Position numbers and translations under genes: made by a program
Shown: positions 47,631 to 55,544 of the stretch, in pieces
How positions within the stretch are numbered: position 1 is the first letter of the stretch
Layout of the letters: each line of letters begins with the position of its first letter
NCBI RefSeq assembly: GCF_963677155.1
Contig: NZ_OY781884.1
Location: forward strand, 2,682,134-2,746,133
DNA from: an uncultured Draconibacterium sp.
Lineage (GTDB): Bacteria; Bacteroidota; Bacteroidia; Bacteroidales; Prolixibacteraceae
Reading direction: 5' to 3'
Length of the DNA: 64,000 nucleotides
Notes under the pieces: model-generated
Told to the model about the DNA's origin: nothing
Databases searched by the model: none
What the model saw: the letters and a program-made list of their open reading frames with translations, nothing else

Positions 47631-50204
47631 ATGGAAGAGAAAAAATTTATAAAGAACCCGGTTGTGGGAGAGCCGGTATGGAAACGGATTATTGTAGAAT
47701 CTAACGTTCCTGAAAGTCTTTCACCACTACGCGATCTTTCAAAAAACCTTTGGTGGGTTTGGAATTCAGAAGCACGGGAATTATTTCAGCAGATAGATGC
47801 GGAAATTTGGGAAGAATGCGCTCATAATCCAATTGTTTTGCTCGACCATGTAAGCTACAACCGTTTTAAAGAGCTGGAACGCGATGAAATGTTCGTAGCC
47901 CGAATGCACGAAGTAAATGCAAAGTTTAACCAATATCTTGATGAACGTAAAGAGCTTGCTGGTCCTGGGATCTCCTATTTTAGCATGGAGTACGGTTTGC
48001 ACGATAGCTTGAAAATATTCTCGGGAGGTTTGGGTATTTTGGCCGGCGACTACTTGAAAGAAGCCAGCGATATGAAAGTAAAACTGGTTGCCGTGGGTTT
48101 GTTGTATCGCTACGGATATTTTAAACAAACACTGAATTTACATGGTGAGCAAATGGCTGTTTACGATGCACAGCAGTTCTCGAAAATCCCCGTTCAGCCG
48201 GCATTGGATAAAAATGGCGAATGGGTGCGCGTTGAAGTACAATATCCGGGAAGGACACTAATTGGACGTGTTTGGCAAACCAATGTTGGCTCGGTAAAAT
48301 TGTATTTGCTTGATACCGACCATCATGAAAATAGCGATGCTGATCGTTTTGTAACCCATCATTTATACGGAGGCGACAACGAAAACCGTCTGAAACAGGA
48401 AATGTTACTTGGTTTGGGTGGTATTCAGGCATTGAAAAAGCTGGGCGTAGATTCAGATATTTACCACTGTAACGAAGGGCACGCAGCGTTTATTGGAATA
48501 CAGCGCATTGCCAACCTGATGGCTGAACAGAAGCTTAGCTATGCCGAGGCTAAAGAAGTTGTAAATGCATCAACAGTGTTTACAACACACACGCCGGTTC
48601 CGGCAGGGCACGATTCTTTTCATAAAGATATGTTCCGTCATTATATGAATTTTTTCCCCGAAAAGATTGGGCTGGCCTGGGAAGACTTTGAGATGTTGGG
48701 TAAGGCCAGGGCTGAAGAAGACCATTTTAATATGAGTTACCTGGCCAGCAATTTATCGCAGGGAATTAACGGTGTTAGTATGTTGCATGGCGATGTAAGT
48801 AAAACAGTGCTTAAAGATCTGTTTCAGGGCTTTCTGGAGGAAGAGCTGGAAATTGGCTATGTAACCAACGGAGTTCACTACCCAACCTGGACAGCACAGG
48901 AATGGAAAGACATTCATAAAAAATATTTTGGCGAAGAATTTCCAACCAATCAGCTGGATTTTGATGTTTGGAAGAATATCTATAATGTTCCAGACTATGA
49001 GATTTGGGAGTTGCGTAAGAAACTACGTCAAAAGCTTATAAATTATATTAAAGAGCGTTTTTCGGATAACTGGATTAAGCGTTCGGAAAACCCGAAATTG
49101 ATCAGTGAAATTTTGGGGAAACTGAATCCGAATACATTAACAATTGGTTTTGCGCGCAGGTTTGCTACTTATAAACGCGCTCATTTGTTATTCCGTGACA
49201 CCGAGCGTTTGGCAAAAATCGTCAATAACCCCGATCGTCCGGTACAGTTTATTTTTGCTGGAAAAGCGCACCCTGCTGATAAGGCAGGTCAGGATTTGAT
49301 AAAAAATATTGTGGAAGTATCCAAACGCCCGGAATTCCGTGGTAAAATTCTTTTCGTTCAGAATTACGACATCAACCTGGCAAAAATGCTGTTACAAGGT
49401 GTTGATATTTGGATGAACACACCAACACGTCCGTTAGAAGCATCTGGCACCAGTGGTGAAAAAGGTGTTATGAATGGTACGCTTCACTTCTCTGTTCTCG
49501 ATGGATGGTGGGTTGAAGGTTATCAGAAAGATGCCGGTTGGGCATTACCTGCCGAACGTGCTTACGATGTTCAGGATTTTCAGGATGAGTTGGATGCTGA
49601 AACTATTTACAATATTCTTGAAGAAGAGGTTGTGCCTGCTTATTATGGCCGTAACCAGTACGATATTCCTGAAAAATGGGTGGGATATGTAAAAAATACC
49701 ATTGCAAATGTTTCGCCAAACTTTACCACAGCGCGCATGATGCGCGATTACCAGGACCGTTATTATAATCCGCAATACGAGCGTTCTCAACGTGTGAATG
49801 CCGAAGGTTATAAACTGGCAAAAGAAATTGCTGACTGGAAAGCAAAAGTGGCTGCAAAATGGGATGGAATTCAGGTGAAAAACATCGAAATCATCGATGG
49901 TATTGCGCACACCATGGTATTGGGTGATAAGTATCCGGTAAAAGTATCGGTTGATTTAAATGGGCTGCAACCAGAGGAAGTTGGTGTGGAGCTATTAATT
50001 ACTGAAAGTAAAGACGACGGACAGGAAAGGATTGTAGATACAGTTGAATTTATTCCTGAAAAAAGCGAAGGTACATCTTGCTGTTATAAGCATACTATTT
50101 TGCCCGACCACCCGGGATCGTTCTCATACAGTTTTCGTTTGTATGCCAAACATCCGGAATTGCCACACCGTCAGGATTTCAGATTTATTAAATGGATCAG
50201 CTAA
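47631..50204 (+). CDS. glgP: Alpha-glucan phosphorylase, GT35
   Basis: 857-residue PLP-dependent phosphorylase releasing glucose-1-phosphate from glycogen or maltodextrin. The N-terminus has the DUF3417-type segment SKNLWWVWNSEARELF, followed by ISYFSMEYGLHDSLKIFSGGLGILAGDY, VTNGVHYPTW and the C-terminal active-site block PTRPLEASGTSGEKGVMNG, which contains the cofactor Lys and the GVMNG loop of the short GT35 clade rather than the GTSNMKFMLNG of the classical type. The final 80 residues (about 780-857) form an added C-terminal domain. Cytosolic. It has its own promoter and terminator, so it is an independent unit at the end of the glycogen cluster. Confidence 0.94.
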   Translation: MEEKKFIKNPVVGEPVWKRIIVESNVPESLSPLRDLSKNLWWVWNSEARELFQQIDAEIWEECAHNPIVLLDHVSYNRFKELERDEMFVARMHEVNAKFNQYLDERKELAGPGISYFSMEYGLHDSLKIFSGGLGILAGDYLKEASDMKVKLVAVGLLYRYGYFKQTLNLHGEQMAVYDAQQFSKIPVQPALDKNGEWVRVEVQYPGRTLIGRVWQTNVGSVKLYLLDTDHHENSDADRFVTHHLYGGDNENRLKQEMLLGLGGIQALKKLGVDSDIYHCNEGHAAFIGIQRIANLMAEQKLSYAEAKEVVNASTVFTTHTPVPAGHDSFHKDMFRHYMNFFPEKIGLAWEDFEMLGKARAEEDHFNMSYLASNLSQGINGVSMLHGDVSKTVLKDLFQGFLEEELEIGYVTNGVHYPTWTAQEWKDIHKKYFGEEFPTNQLDFDVWKNIYNVPDYEIWELRKKLRQKLINYIKERFSDNWIKRSENPKLISEILGKLNPNTLTIGFARRFATYKRAHLLFRDTERLAKIVNNPDRPVQFIFAGKAHPADKAGQDLIKNIVEVSKRPEFRGKILFVQNYDINLAKMLLQGVDIWMNTPTRPLEASGTSGEKGVMNGTLHFSVLDGWWVEGYQKDAGWALPAERAYDVQDFQDELDAETIYNILEEEVVPAYYGRNQYDIPEKWVGYVKNTIANVSPNFTTARMMRDYQDRYYNPQYERSQRVNAEGYKLAKEIADWKAKVAAKWDGIQVKNIEIIDGIAHTMVLGDKYPVKVSVDLNGLQPEEVGVELLITESKDDGQERIVDTVEFIPEKSEGTSCCYKHTILPDHPGSFSYSFRLYAKHPELPHRQDFRFIKWIS

Positions 50205-50256
50205 TCCCGCAGTGAAAATTGATATTATTTGCAAAAGCAAAAATAAAATACACAGA

Positions 50257-50284
50257 AAGGTGCTCGTTTGGGCACCTTTTTTTA
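50257..50284 (+). terminator. Rho-independent terminator after glgP
   Basis: Stem AGGTGC / GCACCT with an 8-nt loop, followed by seven or more Ts, about 55 nt after the glgP stop. Confidence 0.85.
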
Positions 50285-50409
50285 TTGTTGTTGGGGAGTG
50301 AAGCGATGCAACTTTAGTTTCAAAAAGCAGATGTTTTAGAAAATTGTATTTAGCGTCATTTTTACATTTCATTCAAACTATTATTTTTACATCGAAATGA
50401 AATTTCTTA

Positions 50410-50423
50410 TGAAACGCGTTTCA
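50410..50423. promoter_or_regulatory. 14-bp perfect palindrome upstream of XRE-cupin gene
   Basis: TGAAACGCGTTTCA is a perfect palindrome with a central CG, the form expected for a LacI- or HTH-type operator. It overlaps a small ORF starting at 50409 (MKRVSENRGGFHCRL, stop ending at 50456). It sits 260 bp before the regulator gene and just upstream of leader elements E3 and E4. Confidence 0.5.
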
Positions 50424-50470
50424 GAAAATCGGGGCGGGTTTCATTGCAGACTATAAAATAAAACAAACAG

Positions 50471-50569
50471 ATGAAACGAGCATGTGAACTAATTACACCT
50501 AAAAGGATAGTTAAAAATGTGCGAGTTCCATACGATACCCTAATAAAAAAAACAATTTTAATCGTATGA
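50471..50569 (+). promoter_or_regulatory. Leader element E3, first of a tandem pair
   Basis: A 32-residue ORF begins ATGAAACGAGCATG at 50471 and its TGA (50567-50569) overlaps the ATG of the next leader (ATGA). The core CGAGTTCCAT is at 50522-50531, 43 nt (from GAG) before that next ATG. TTTTAATCGT lies directly upstream of it. Confidence 0.65.
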
Positions 50570-50668
50570 AACGAGCATGAATTTTTATTCTTCAAATTCA
50601 CAAACAAGAAGAATTTAAATTCATCGGGAGTTCCATCGAATACAAATGAAACGAACAATTTTAATGAG
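50566..50668 (+). promoter_or_regulatory. Leader element E4 upstream of XRE-cupin gene
   Basis: Tiny ORF MKRA-stop (50566-50580), then a nested inverted repeat: ATGAATTT with AAATTCAT outside, ATTCTTC with GAAGAAT inside. The core GGGAGTTCCATCGAATAC spans about 50626-50643. TTTTAATGAG ends directly before the regulator ATG at 50669. Core GAG to ATG is 41 nt. Closest in sequence to element E2. Confidence 0.7.
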
Positions 50669-51244
50669 ATGAAAAACCGGAAAAAGATTGGTAATAAGAT
50701 CAAAGCGTTTCGCGAATTCAGGCAGCTTTCTCTAGCGGATTTAGCAATACAGGCAAATTTAGATGAAGCCCAGTTACAGCTTATTGAAGATGAGGGAAAT
50801 GTTCCTTCGTTAGGTGTGCTAATTAAAATATCGCGTGCGATGGGGGTACGTATTGGTACCTTTCTCGACGATCAGGAAACAATTGGACCGGCTCTGGTAA
50901 ATGCCGGTAAAGCCGAAGAAACGCTGAGTTTTTCTACCAAAGACGAAAGTACTCGTGAGCACCTGAATTTTTTCTCGCTGGCTCAGGCAAAAGCAGGAAG
51001 ACATATGGAGCCGTTTTTGGTTGAAATTGAACCATCGGAAGAGTCGGATTATAAACTGTCGTCGCATGAAGGCGAAGAGTTTATATATGTGCTTGAAGGA
51101 AGTATTGAGATTAATTACGGAAAAGAAGTTTACCTCTTGCAAAAAGGCGATACCATCTATCTTGATTCGGTTGTTGCCCACAATATTCACGCAGCCGGCG
51201 AACAGGCGGCCAAAATTCTTGCGGTAGTTTATACTCCCGTATAA
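50669..51244 (+). CDS. XRE-family transcriptional regulator with cupin domain
   Basis: 191-residue DNA-binding regulator. Residues about 8-62 form an XRE helix-turn-helix (IGNKIKAFREFRQLSLADLAIQ, with QLIEDEGNVPSLGVLIKISRAMG). Residues about 108-190 form a cupin barrel (SSHEGEEFIYVLEGSIEINYGKE, LQKGDTIYLDSVVAHNI), which usually binds a small effector. Such XRE-cupin proteins (PuuR/SutR-like) often control adjacent catabolic or acyl-CoA genes. It precedes the AMP-binding synthetase by 15 nt, so the two form an operon, a pairing frequent in Bacteroidota. It is preceded by two tandem leader elements and a palindrome, so its own expression looks heavily controlled. Confidence 0.9.
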   Translation: MKNRKKIGNKIKAFREFRQLSLADLAIQANLDEAQLQLIEDEGNVPSLGVLIKISRAMGVRIGTFLDDQETIGPALVNAGKAEETLSFSTKDESTREHLNFFSLAQAKAGRHMEPFLVEIEPSEESDYKLSSHEGEEFIYVLEGSIEINYGKEVYLLQKGDTIYLDSVVAHNIHAAGEQAAKILAVVYTPV

Positions 51245-51259
51245 TTTAAAAACAATTAC

Positions 51260-52912
51260 ATGCAGCTACTTGATTACACCTTAGGAAATATACTTGAGAA
51301 ATGGGCCTTCGAAACACCAGATAAAGATTTTATCGTTTATCCTGATCGTAACCTGCGGTTTTCGTATAAGCAGTTTAACGAGCGGGTAGACCGTCTGGCA
51401 AAAGGATTGCTTTTTATCGGTATTAAACCGGGAGATAAAGTAGGTGTGTGGGCTAAAAATGTTCCCGACTGGACCACGCTGATGTTTGCCACAGCCAAAA
51501 TCGGGGCTATTTTGGTAACCGTTAATACCAATTACAAATTAGCGGAACTGGAATACATCCTTAAAAATGCGGATATAAATTCGTTTTTTATTGTTGATGG
51601 ATACCGTGACAGTAACTACGTGAAGATGATATCGGAGTTGGTACCTGAGCTAAAAACACAACCACGTGGTAAGCTGAAATCAGAAAAATTTCCGCAGCTT
51701 AAGAATGTTGGATTTATAGGTCAGCAAAAACACCGCGGGATTTTTAGTACCGATGAATTGATGTTGCTCGGAAGCCATATCGATGATCTGGAACTGGAAA
51801 GTGTAAAGGTAGCTGTTAACTGCCACGATGTGGTAAATATGCAATTCACCTCGGGAACAACAGGTTTCCCAAAAGGCGTAATGCTTTCGCACCACAATAT
51901 CCTGAATAACGGATTTGCAACCGGCGAGTGTATGAAATACACCGAAGACGATCGTTTGTTGGTTTGCGTGCCCTTGTTTCACTGTTTTGGTTGCGTGTTG
52001 GCGGTTTGTGCCATTGTTACTCATGGAGCAACAATGGTATTTACCGAAGATTTTGATCCTTTGCTGGTGTTGGCTTCAGTACAAAAAGAAAGATGTACGG
52101 CGCTTTACGGTGTTCCAACTATGTTTATTGCCGAACTGAATCATCCTATGTTTGATATGTTCGATCTGTCGTCGTTACGCACAGGAATTATGGCGGGTGC
52201 ACTTTGCCCCATCGATACTATGCGCCAGGTGATGGATAAAATGAACATGAAAGACATTATTATCGTGTATGGCTTAACTGAAAGTTCTCCGGGAATGACT
52301 GCTACGCGTACACATAATTCGGTTGAAGTTCGGGCTACTACAGTTGGTTTTGAGTTTCCGAATGTTGAGGTGAAGATTGTGGACCCTGAAACCGGCGAAG
52401 AATGTAAACAGGGTGATCAGGGTGAAATTTGCTGCCGGGGTTATAATGTAATGAAAGGCTACTACAACAATCCTGAAGAAACCGCAAAGGTTATTGATGA
52501 TGAGGGGTGGTTGCACTCGGGAGATTTGGCGGTAAAAACCGAAGATGGATTTTATAAAATTACCGGGCGTATAAAAGATATGATTGTGCGTGGTGGCGAA
52601 AATATTTACCCGCGCGAAATTGAAAATTACCTGTATCGTTTGCCGCAAATCGAGGCGGTTGAAGTTGCAGGTGTTCCAAGCCAAAGATACGGCGAGGCTG
52701 TTGGAGCCTTTATTAAACTGAAAAAAGGTGAAACGCTCAGCGAGGAAGAGATTCTCGATTTTTGCCGGGGAAATATTGCCAGGTTTAAAATTCCGAAATA
52801 TATCTTTTTTGTTGATGAATTTCCGATGACCGCCAGTGGAAAGATTCAAAAGTACAAACTAAGCGAGTTGTCGGTGAAACTATGTAAAGATCAGGGTATA
52901 GAGATTATTTAG
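51260..52912 (+). CDS. AMP-binding acyl-CoA synthetase (acyl-CoA ligase family)
   Basis: 550-residue adenylate-forming enzyme activating a carboxylic acid to its CoA thioester through acyl-AMP. Motifs: [15 protein letters not shown] (ATP/AMP signature, about residues 197-211), [20 protein letters not shown] and the C-terminal hinge [20 protein letters not shown], with the catalytic Lys in [12 protein letters not shown]. The substrate could be a medium- or long-chain fatty acid or an aromatic acid; it cannot be read from the sequence. In an operon with the XRE-cupin regulator, which may sense the acyl product. No signal peptide. Confidence 0.9.
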   Translation: MQLLDYTLGNILEKWAFETPDKDFIVYPDRNLRFSYKQFNERVDRLAKGLLFIGIKPGDKVGVWAKNVPDWTTLMFATAKIGAILVTVNTNYKLAELEYILKNADINSFFIVDGYRDSNYVKMISELVPELKTQPRGKLKSEKFPQLKNVGFIGQQKHRGIFSTDELMLLGSHIDDLELESVKVAVNCHDVVNMQFTSGTTGFPKGVMLSHHNILNNGFATGECMKYTEDDRLLVCVPLFHCFGCVLAVCAIVTHGATMVFTEDFDPLLVLASVQKERCTALYGVPTMFIAELNHPMFDMFDLSSLRTGIMAGALCPIDTMRQVMDKMNMKDIIIVYGLTESSPGMTATRTHNSVEVRATTVGFEFPNVEVKIVDPETGEECKQGDQGEICCRGYNVMKGYYNNPEETAKVIDDEGWLHSGDLAVKTEDGFYKITGRIKDMIVRGGENIYPREIENYLYRLPQIEAVEVAGVPSQRYGEAVGAFIKLKKGETLSEEEILDFCRGNIARFKIPKYIFFVDEFPMTASGKIQKYKLSELSVKLCKDQGIEII

Positions 52913-53417
52913 GATAAGTCCAATTTGTTTTGTCTATAAGATTGCGCTATTTGATAGGTACAATCGAATAGGTTTTTGATCTTTTTAACAAGTTATAATC
53001 TGCAAGGGAAAAACAGAAAACACTATCATTTTTTATTCTCCTAACAATTTCAATTAGGGTTTCGTTGATTTTATCCTTATTTACTTAACAGTAGTAAATC
53101 GGCCGGACTCTGCTGTTTATAATTGTTGATTTTTATCATGTTTTTGGCATATAAAAAGCGCAATTTTCGCGGCTGTTCAGAAAAGCAGTTTTTTTATGAG
53201 TATTTAATTACCACTACGAAGGGTAATTGGATTAGACAGCACAGAGTTTTTTGAAGCCATTTGCAAAACGCAAGTGGCTTTTTTATTCGTGAAATTCAAA
53301 TTTCAAAAAACGTAGTGCATTGAAATAGGATTATTAATTAACCCGAATCGCTAAGCGCATCAGTATATTTGATTCAATTAACTATAAAACGATTTCCTGT
53401 TTTAATTAAGGTTATGC
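52913..53417. other. Intergenic region after the acyl-CoA synthetase gene
   Basis: About 500 bp without a protein gene. A good terminator lies at 53254-53286, unusually far (340 bp) from the preceding stop, so either a long 3' UTR or a small RNA is possible. No tRNA-like arms were recognised. Confidence 0.5.
53254..53286 (+). terminator. Rho-independent terminator
   Basis: Stem AAGCCATTTGC / GCAAGTGGCTT (one G-U pair), loop AAAAC, then six Ts. It is distant from the upstream gene, 340 bp after its stop codon. Confidence 0.8.
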
Positions 53418-53425
53418 TATATTTG
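53418..53425 (+). promoter_or_regulatory. -7 box of pyrH promoter
   Basis: TATATTTG fits TAnnTTTG, 24 nt before the pyrH ATG at 53450. It excludes an upstream in-frame start at 53369. A near -33 (TTTC, 53393-53396) is 21 nt upstream. Confidence 0.6.
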
Positions 53426-53449
53426 TGCATCAAAAAAACGCAAATAATC

Positions 53450-54160
53450 ATGGCAAAATACAAACGCATTCTACTAAAACTCAGCGGCGAGTCGTTGATG
53501 GGTGATCAACAATATGGAATAGATCAGCAACGATTAGGTGATTACGCTGAAGAAATTGCAACGATTGTAAAGTCGGGTGTTCAGGTTGGAATTGTAATTG
53601 GTGGCGGAAATATTTTTCGTGGATTAAGCGGTGCAGCTAAAGGTTTCGATCGCGTAAAAGGCGACCAAATGGGGATGCTCGCAACGGTAATAAACAGCCT
53701 GGCTTTAAACTCGGCTCTGGTGGGGCAGGGAATTAAATCGAAAGTACTAACCGCAATTCGTATGGAGCCTGTTGGTGAGTATTATTCGAAAGACAAAGCG
53801 GTTGAGGCTTTGGAAAGTGGCGAAGTCGTAATTATCTCCGGTGGAACCGGCAATCCGTATTTTACTACCGATACCGCAAGTGCACTGCGCGGAATCGAAA
53901 TTGAAGCTGATGTAATGTTAAAAGGAACCCGCGTTGACGGAATTTATACTGCCGATCCGGAAAAGGACAAAACAGCCACCAAGTTTGATAAGATCAGTTT
54001 CGACGAAATTTATAATCGTAACCTCCGAATAATGGATCTTACAGCTACCACATTGTGTAAAGAAAACAATTTGCCGATTTATGTTTTTAATATGGATCAA
54101 AAAGGTAATTTACAGAAAGTTATGAGTGGTGAAGATCTCGGGACTTTGGTTTATTGCTAA
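53450..54160 (+). CDS. pyrH: UMP kinase
   Basis: Phosphorylates UMP to UDP in pyrimidine nucleotide synthesis; cytosolic hexamer of the amino-acid-kinase fold. Motifs: KRILLKLSGESLMG at the N-terminus, VIGGGNIFRG, DQMGMLATVINSLAL, SGGTGNPYFTTDTASALR and DGIYTADPEKD. 236 residues, normal length. I chose the ATG at 53450: the open frame extends upstream, but the -7 box at 53418 and family length argue against a longer protein. frr follows after 107 nt, the conserved pyrH-frr neighbourhood, though frr appears to have its own promoter. Confidence 0.97.
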   Translation: MAKYKRILLKLSGESLMGDQQYGIDQQRLGDYAEEIATIVKSGVQVGIVIGGGNIFRGLSGAAKGFDRVKGDQMGMLATVINSLALNSALVGQGIKSKVLTAIRMEPVGEYYSKDKAVEALESGEVVIISGGTGNPYFTTDTASALRGIEIEADVMLKGTRVDGIYTADPEKDKTATKFDKISFDEIYNRNLRIMDLTATTLCKENNLPIYVFNMDQKGNLQKVMSGEDLGTLVYC

Positions 54161-54222
54161 GTTTTATTTATTTGAAATAGGAATAAATTGAGTGAAAAAT
54201 TTTTGTGAATTTATATTTTTTC

Positions 54223-54230
54223 TATATTTG
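54223..54230 (+). promoter_or_regulatory. -7 box of frr promoter
   Basis: TATATTTG, 37 nt before the frr ATG. TTTG at 54202-54205 is a plausible -33 with 17 nt spacing. Confidence 0.6.
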
Positions 54231-54267
54231 CTGACAGTCCACAGTTGTATAGACAGTGTTATTACCA

Positions 54268-54831
54268 ATGCAAGAAGAAGTAGAATTTATTTTAGATCAT
54301 TGTAGAGAGAAAATGGCAGCTGCCGTTGAACATCTTGAGAAGGAATTAGTTCACATCCGTGCAGGTAAGGCAAGTCCGGCAATGTTGGATGGAGTTCATG
54401 TGGAGTATTATGGTAGTCAAACGCCACTAAATCAGGTGTCTAATGTAAGTACGCCTGATGCACGAACAATTGCTGTTCAGCCTTGGGAAAAGAATTTGAT
54501 CCCGGAAATTGAGAAAGCAATTCAAAATGCAAATCTGGGATTGAACCCGGATAACAACGGCGAGATTATCAGAATTAATATTCCAATATTAACTGAAGAA
54601 AGACGAAAAGGTTTGGTAAAACAAGCCCATCAGGAAGGTGAACACGCAAAAGTTAGTGTTCGCGGAGCACGAAAAGATTCGAACGATAGCTTGAAAAAAT
54701 TATTAAAAGAAGGCTTGTCGGAAGATTTGGAGAAAGACGCAGAAGAGGAAGTGCAAAAAATGACTGATGATTTTGGTAAGAAGATCGAGGCCTTGGTGGA
54801 AGCTAAGGAAGAAGATATAATGACTATTTAA
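54268..54831 (+). CDS. frr: Ribosome recycling factor
   Basis: With EF-G, splits the post-termination ribosome. The 187-residue protein has the family's features: HLEKELVHIRAGKASPAMLDGV, YYGSQTPLNQVSNVSTPDARTI, the PWEKNLIPEIEKAI segment, NIPILTEERRKGLVKQAH and a helical C-terminus with VRGARKDSNDSLKK. The start is the ATG at 54268 rather than a GTG four codons upstream. A strong terminator follows, and the next gene is convergent. Confidence 0.97.
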   Translation: MQEEVEFILDHCREKMAAAVEHLEKELVHIRAGKASPAMLDGVHVEYYGSQTPLNQVSNVSTPDARTIAVQPWEKNLIPEIEKAIQNANLGLNPDNNGEIIRINIPILTEERRKGLVKQAHQEGEHAKVSVRGARKDSNDSLKKLLKEGLSEDLEKDAEEEVQKMTDDFGKKIEALVEAKEEDIMTI

Positions 54832-54885
54832 TTGTTTCTAGTTTTCTGTTTTCTGAACATTGTTTAATTGTTTTCATGGCTTTGA

Positions 54886-54913
54886 GGCAGCTTGTAGAAG
54901 CTGCCTTTTTTTT
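54886..54913 (+). terminator. Rho-independent terminator after frr
   Basis: Perfect 8-bp stem GGCAGCTT / AAGCTGCC with a 4-nt loop and eight Ts. Confidence 0.9.
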
Positions 54914-54922
54914 GCCCTAATT

Positions 54923-55492
54923 TTACTTCTTTCTGAAGTAATAGCTTTTTCGCTCCTCCTTTATATCAAATGTAAATACTTCTGATTGTGTTGAATAGAA
55001 CACCGAAAGTAAAGCAATATCGCCTGCGCAAAACAAGCTGTGTGTGCACATGATTAATGTAAACACATAAACAAGCGGATGGCTAAAAAAGATAATAATC
55101 CCAATAAGAGTGATAAGTTTTACAACTGCTAGCGGAGCAAGTGCAACAAAGGCAAACTGCCTGCGATTAAAAACATGGCGGTCGGCTTCGGCATAAAATA
55201 TAAATTTTTTGAAATAGGCTCCATATCGCACATTTTTTGCGCCCGCTAACTTTATAGCAATTCCATGCAGTAATTCGTGAATGATAACAAGCACCGTTAG
55301 GCAAAAAAGAATTGTTCCGATACTATACCAAAGTGGCTCGTAGATGCCCTTGAAACTAAAAACCAGAGCACGGGTAAATATGAATAAACCCAGCAGTACC
55401 ATAACGGTCTGGTAAACCATAAATCCTTTAACCAGCCAACCACCTTTTTCCAGTTGAGAAAGCACAAACGGCTTAATTTCATCATGTTCCAC
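54923..55492 (-). CDS. DUF3267 family membrane metalloprotease-like protein
   Basis: 189-residue protein with four or so hydrophobic helices and a zinc-protease motif in VIIHELLHGIAIKLAG (HExxH, about residue 68). DUF3267 (PF11667) proteins are membrane zincins related to site-2-type or SprT-like proteases; their substrates are unknown. The only conventional start is GTG 55492, but the frame stays open upstream and reads KNGEGYELLTEVEHDE, which looks like natural protein sequence. One added A in the A7 run near 55521-55527 would connect it to a TTG giving an N-terminus MKIKKNGEGYELL. A rare start codon or a base error is therefore possible. It is downstream of the flippase gene on the same strand. 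Confidence 0.8.
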   Translation of the reverse strand: MEHDEIKPFVLSQLEKGGWLVKGFMVYQTVMVLLGLFIFTRALVFSFKGIYEPLWYSIGTILFCLTVLVIIHELLHGIAIKLAGAKNVRYGAYFKKFIFYAEADRHVFNRRQFAFVALAPLAVVKLITLIGIIIFFSHPLVYVFTLIMCTHSLFCAGDIALLSVFYSTQSEVFTFDIKEERKSYYFRKK

Positions 55493-55544
55493 TTCTGTCA
55501 GAAGTTCGTAGCCCTCTCCGTTTTTTTAATCTTCAATCGATGGT

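Noticed and set aside
53369-53449. Upstream extension of pyrH
   Set aside because: The -7 box TATATTTG lies inside it, and the conserved N-terminus begins at 53450.
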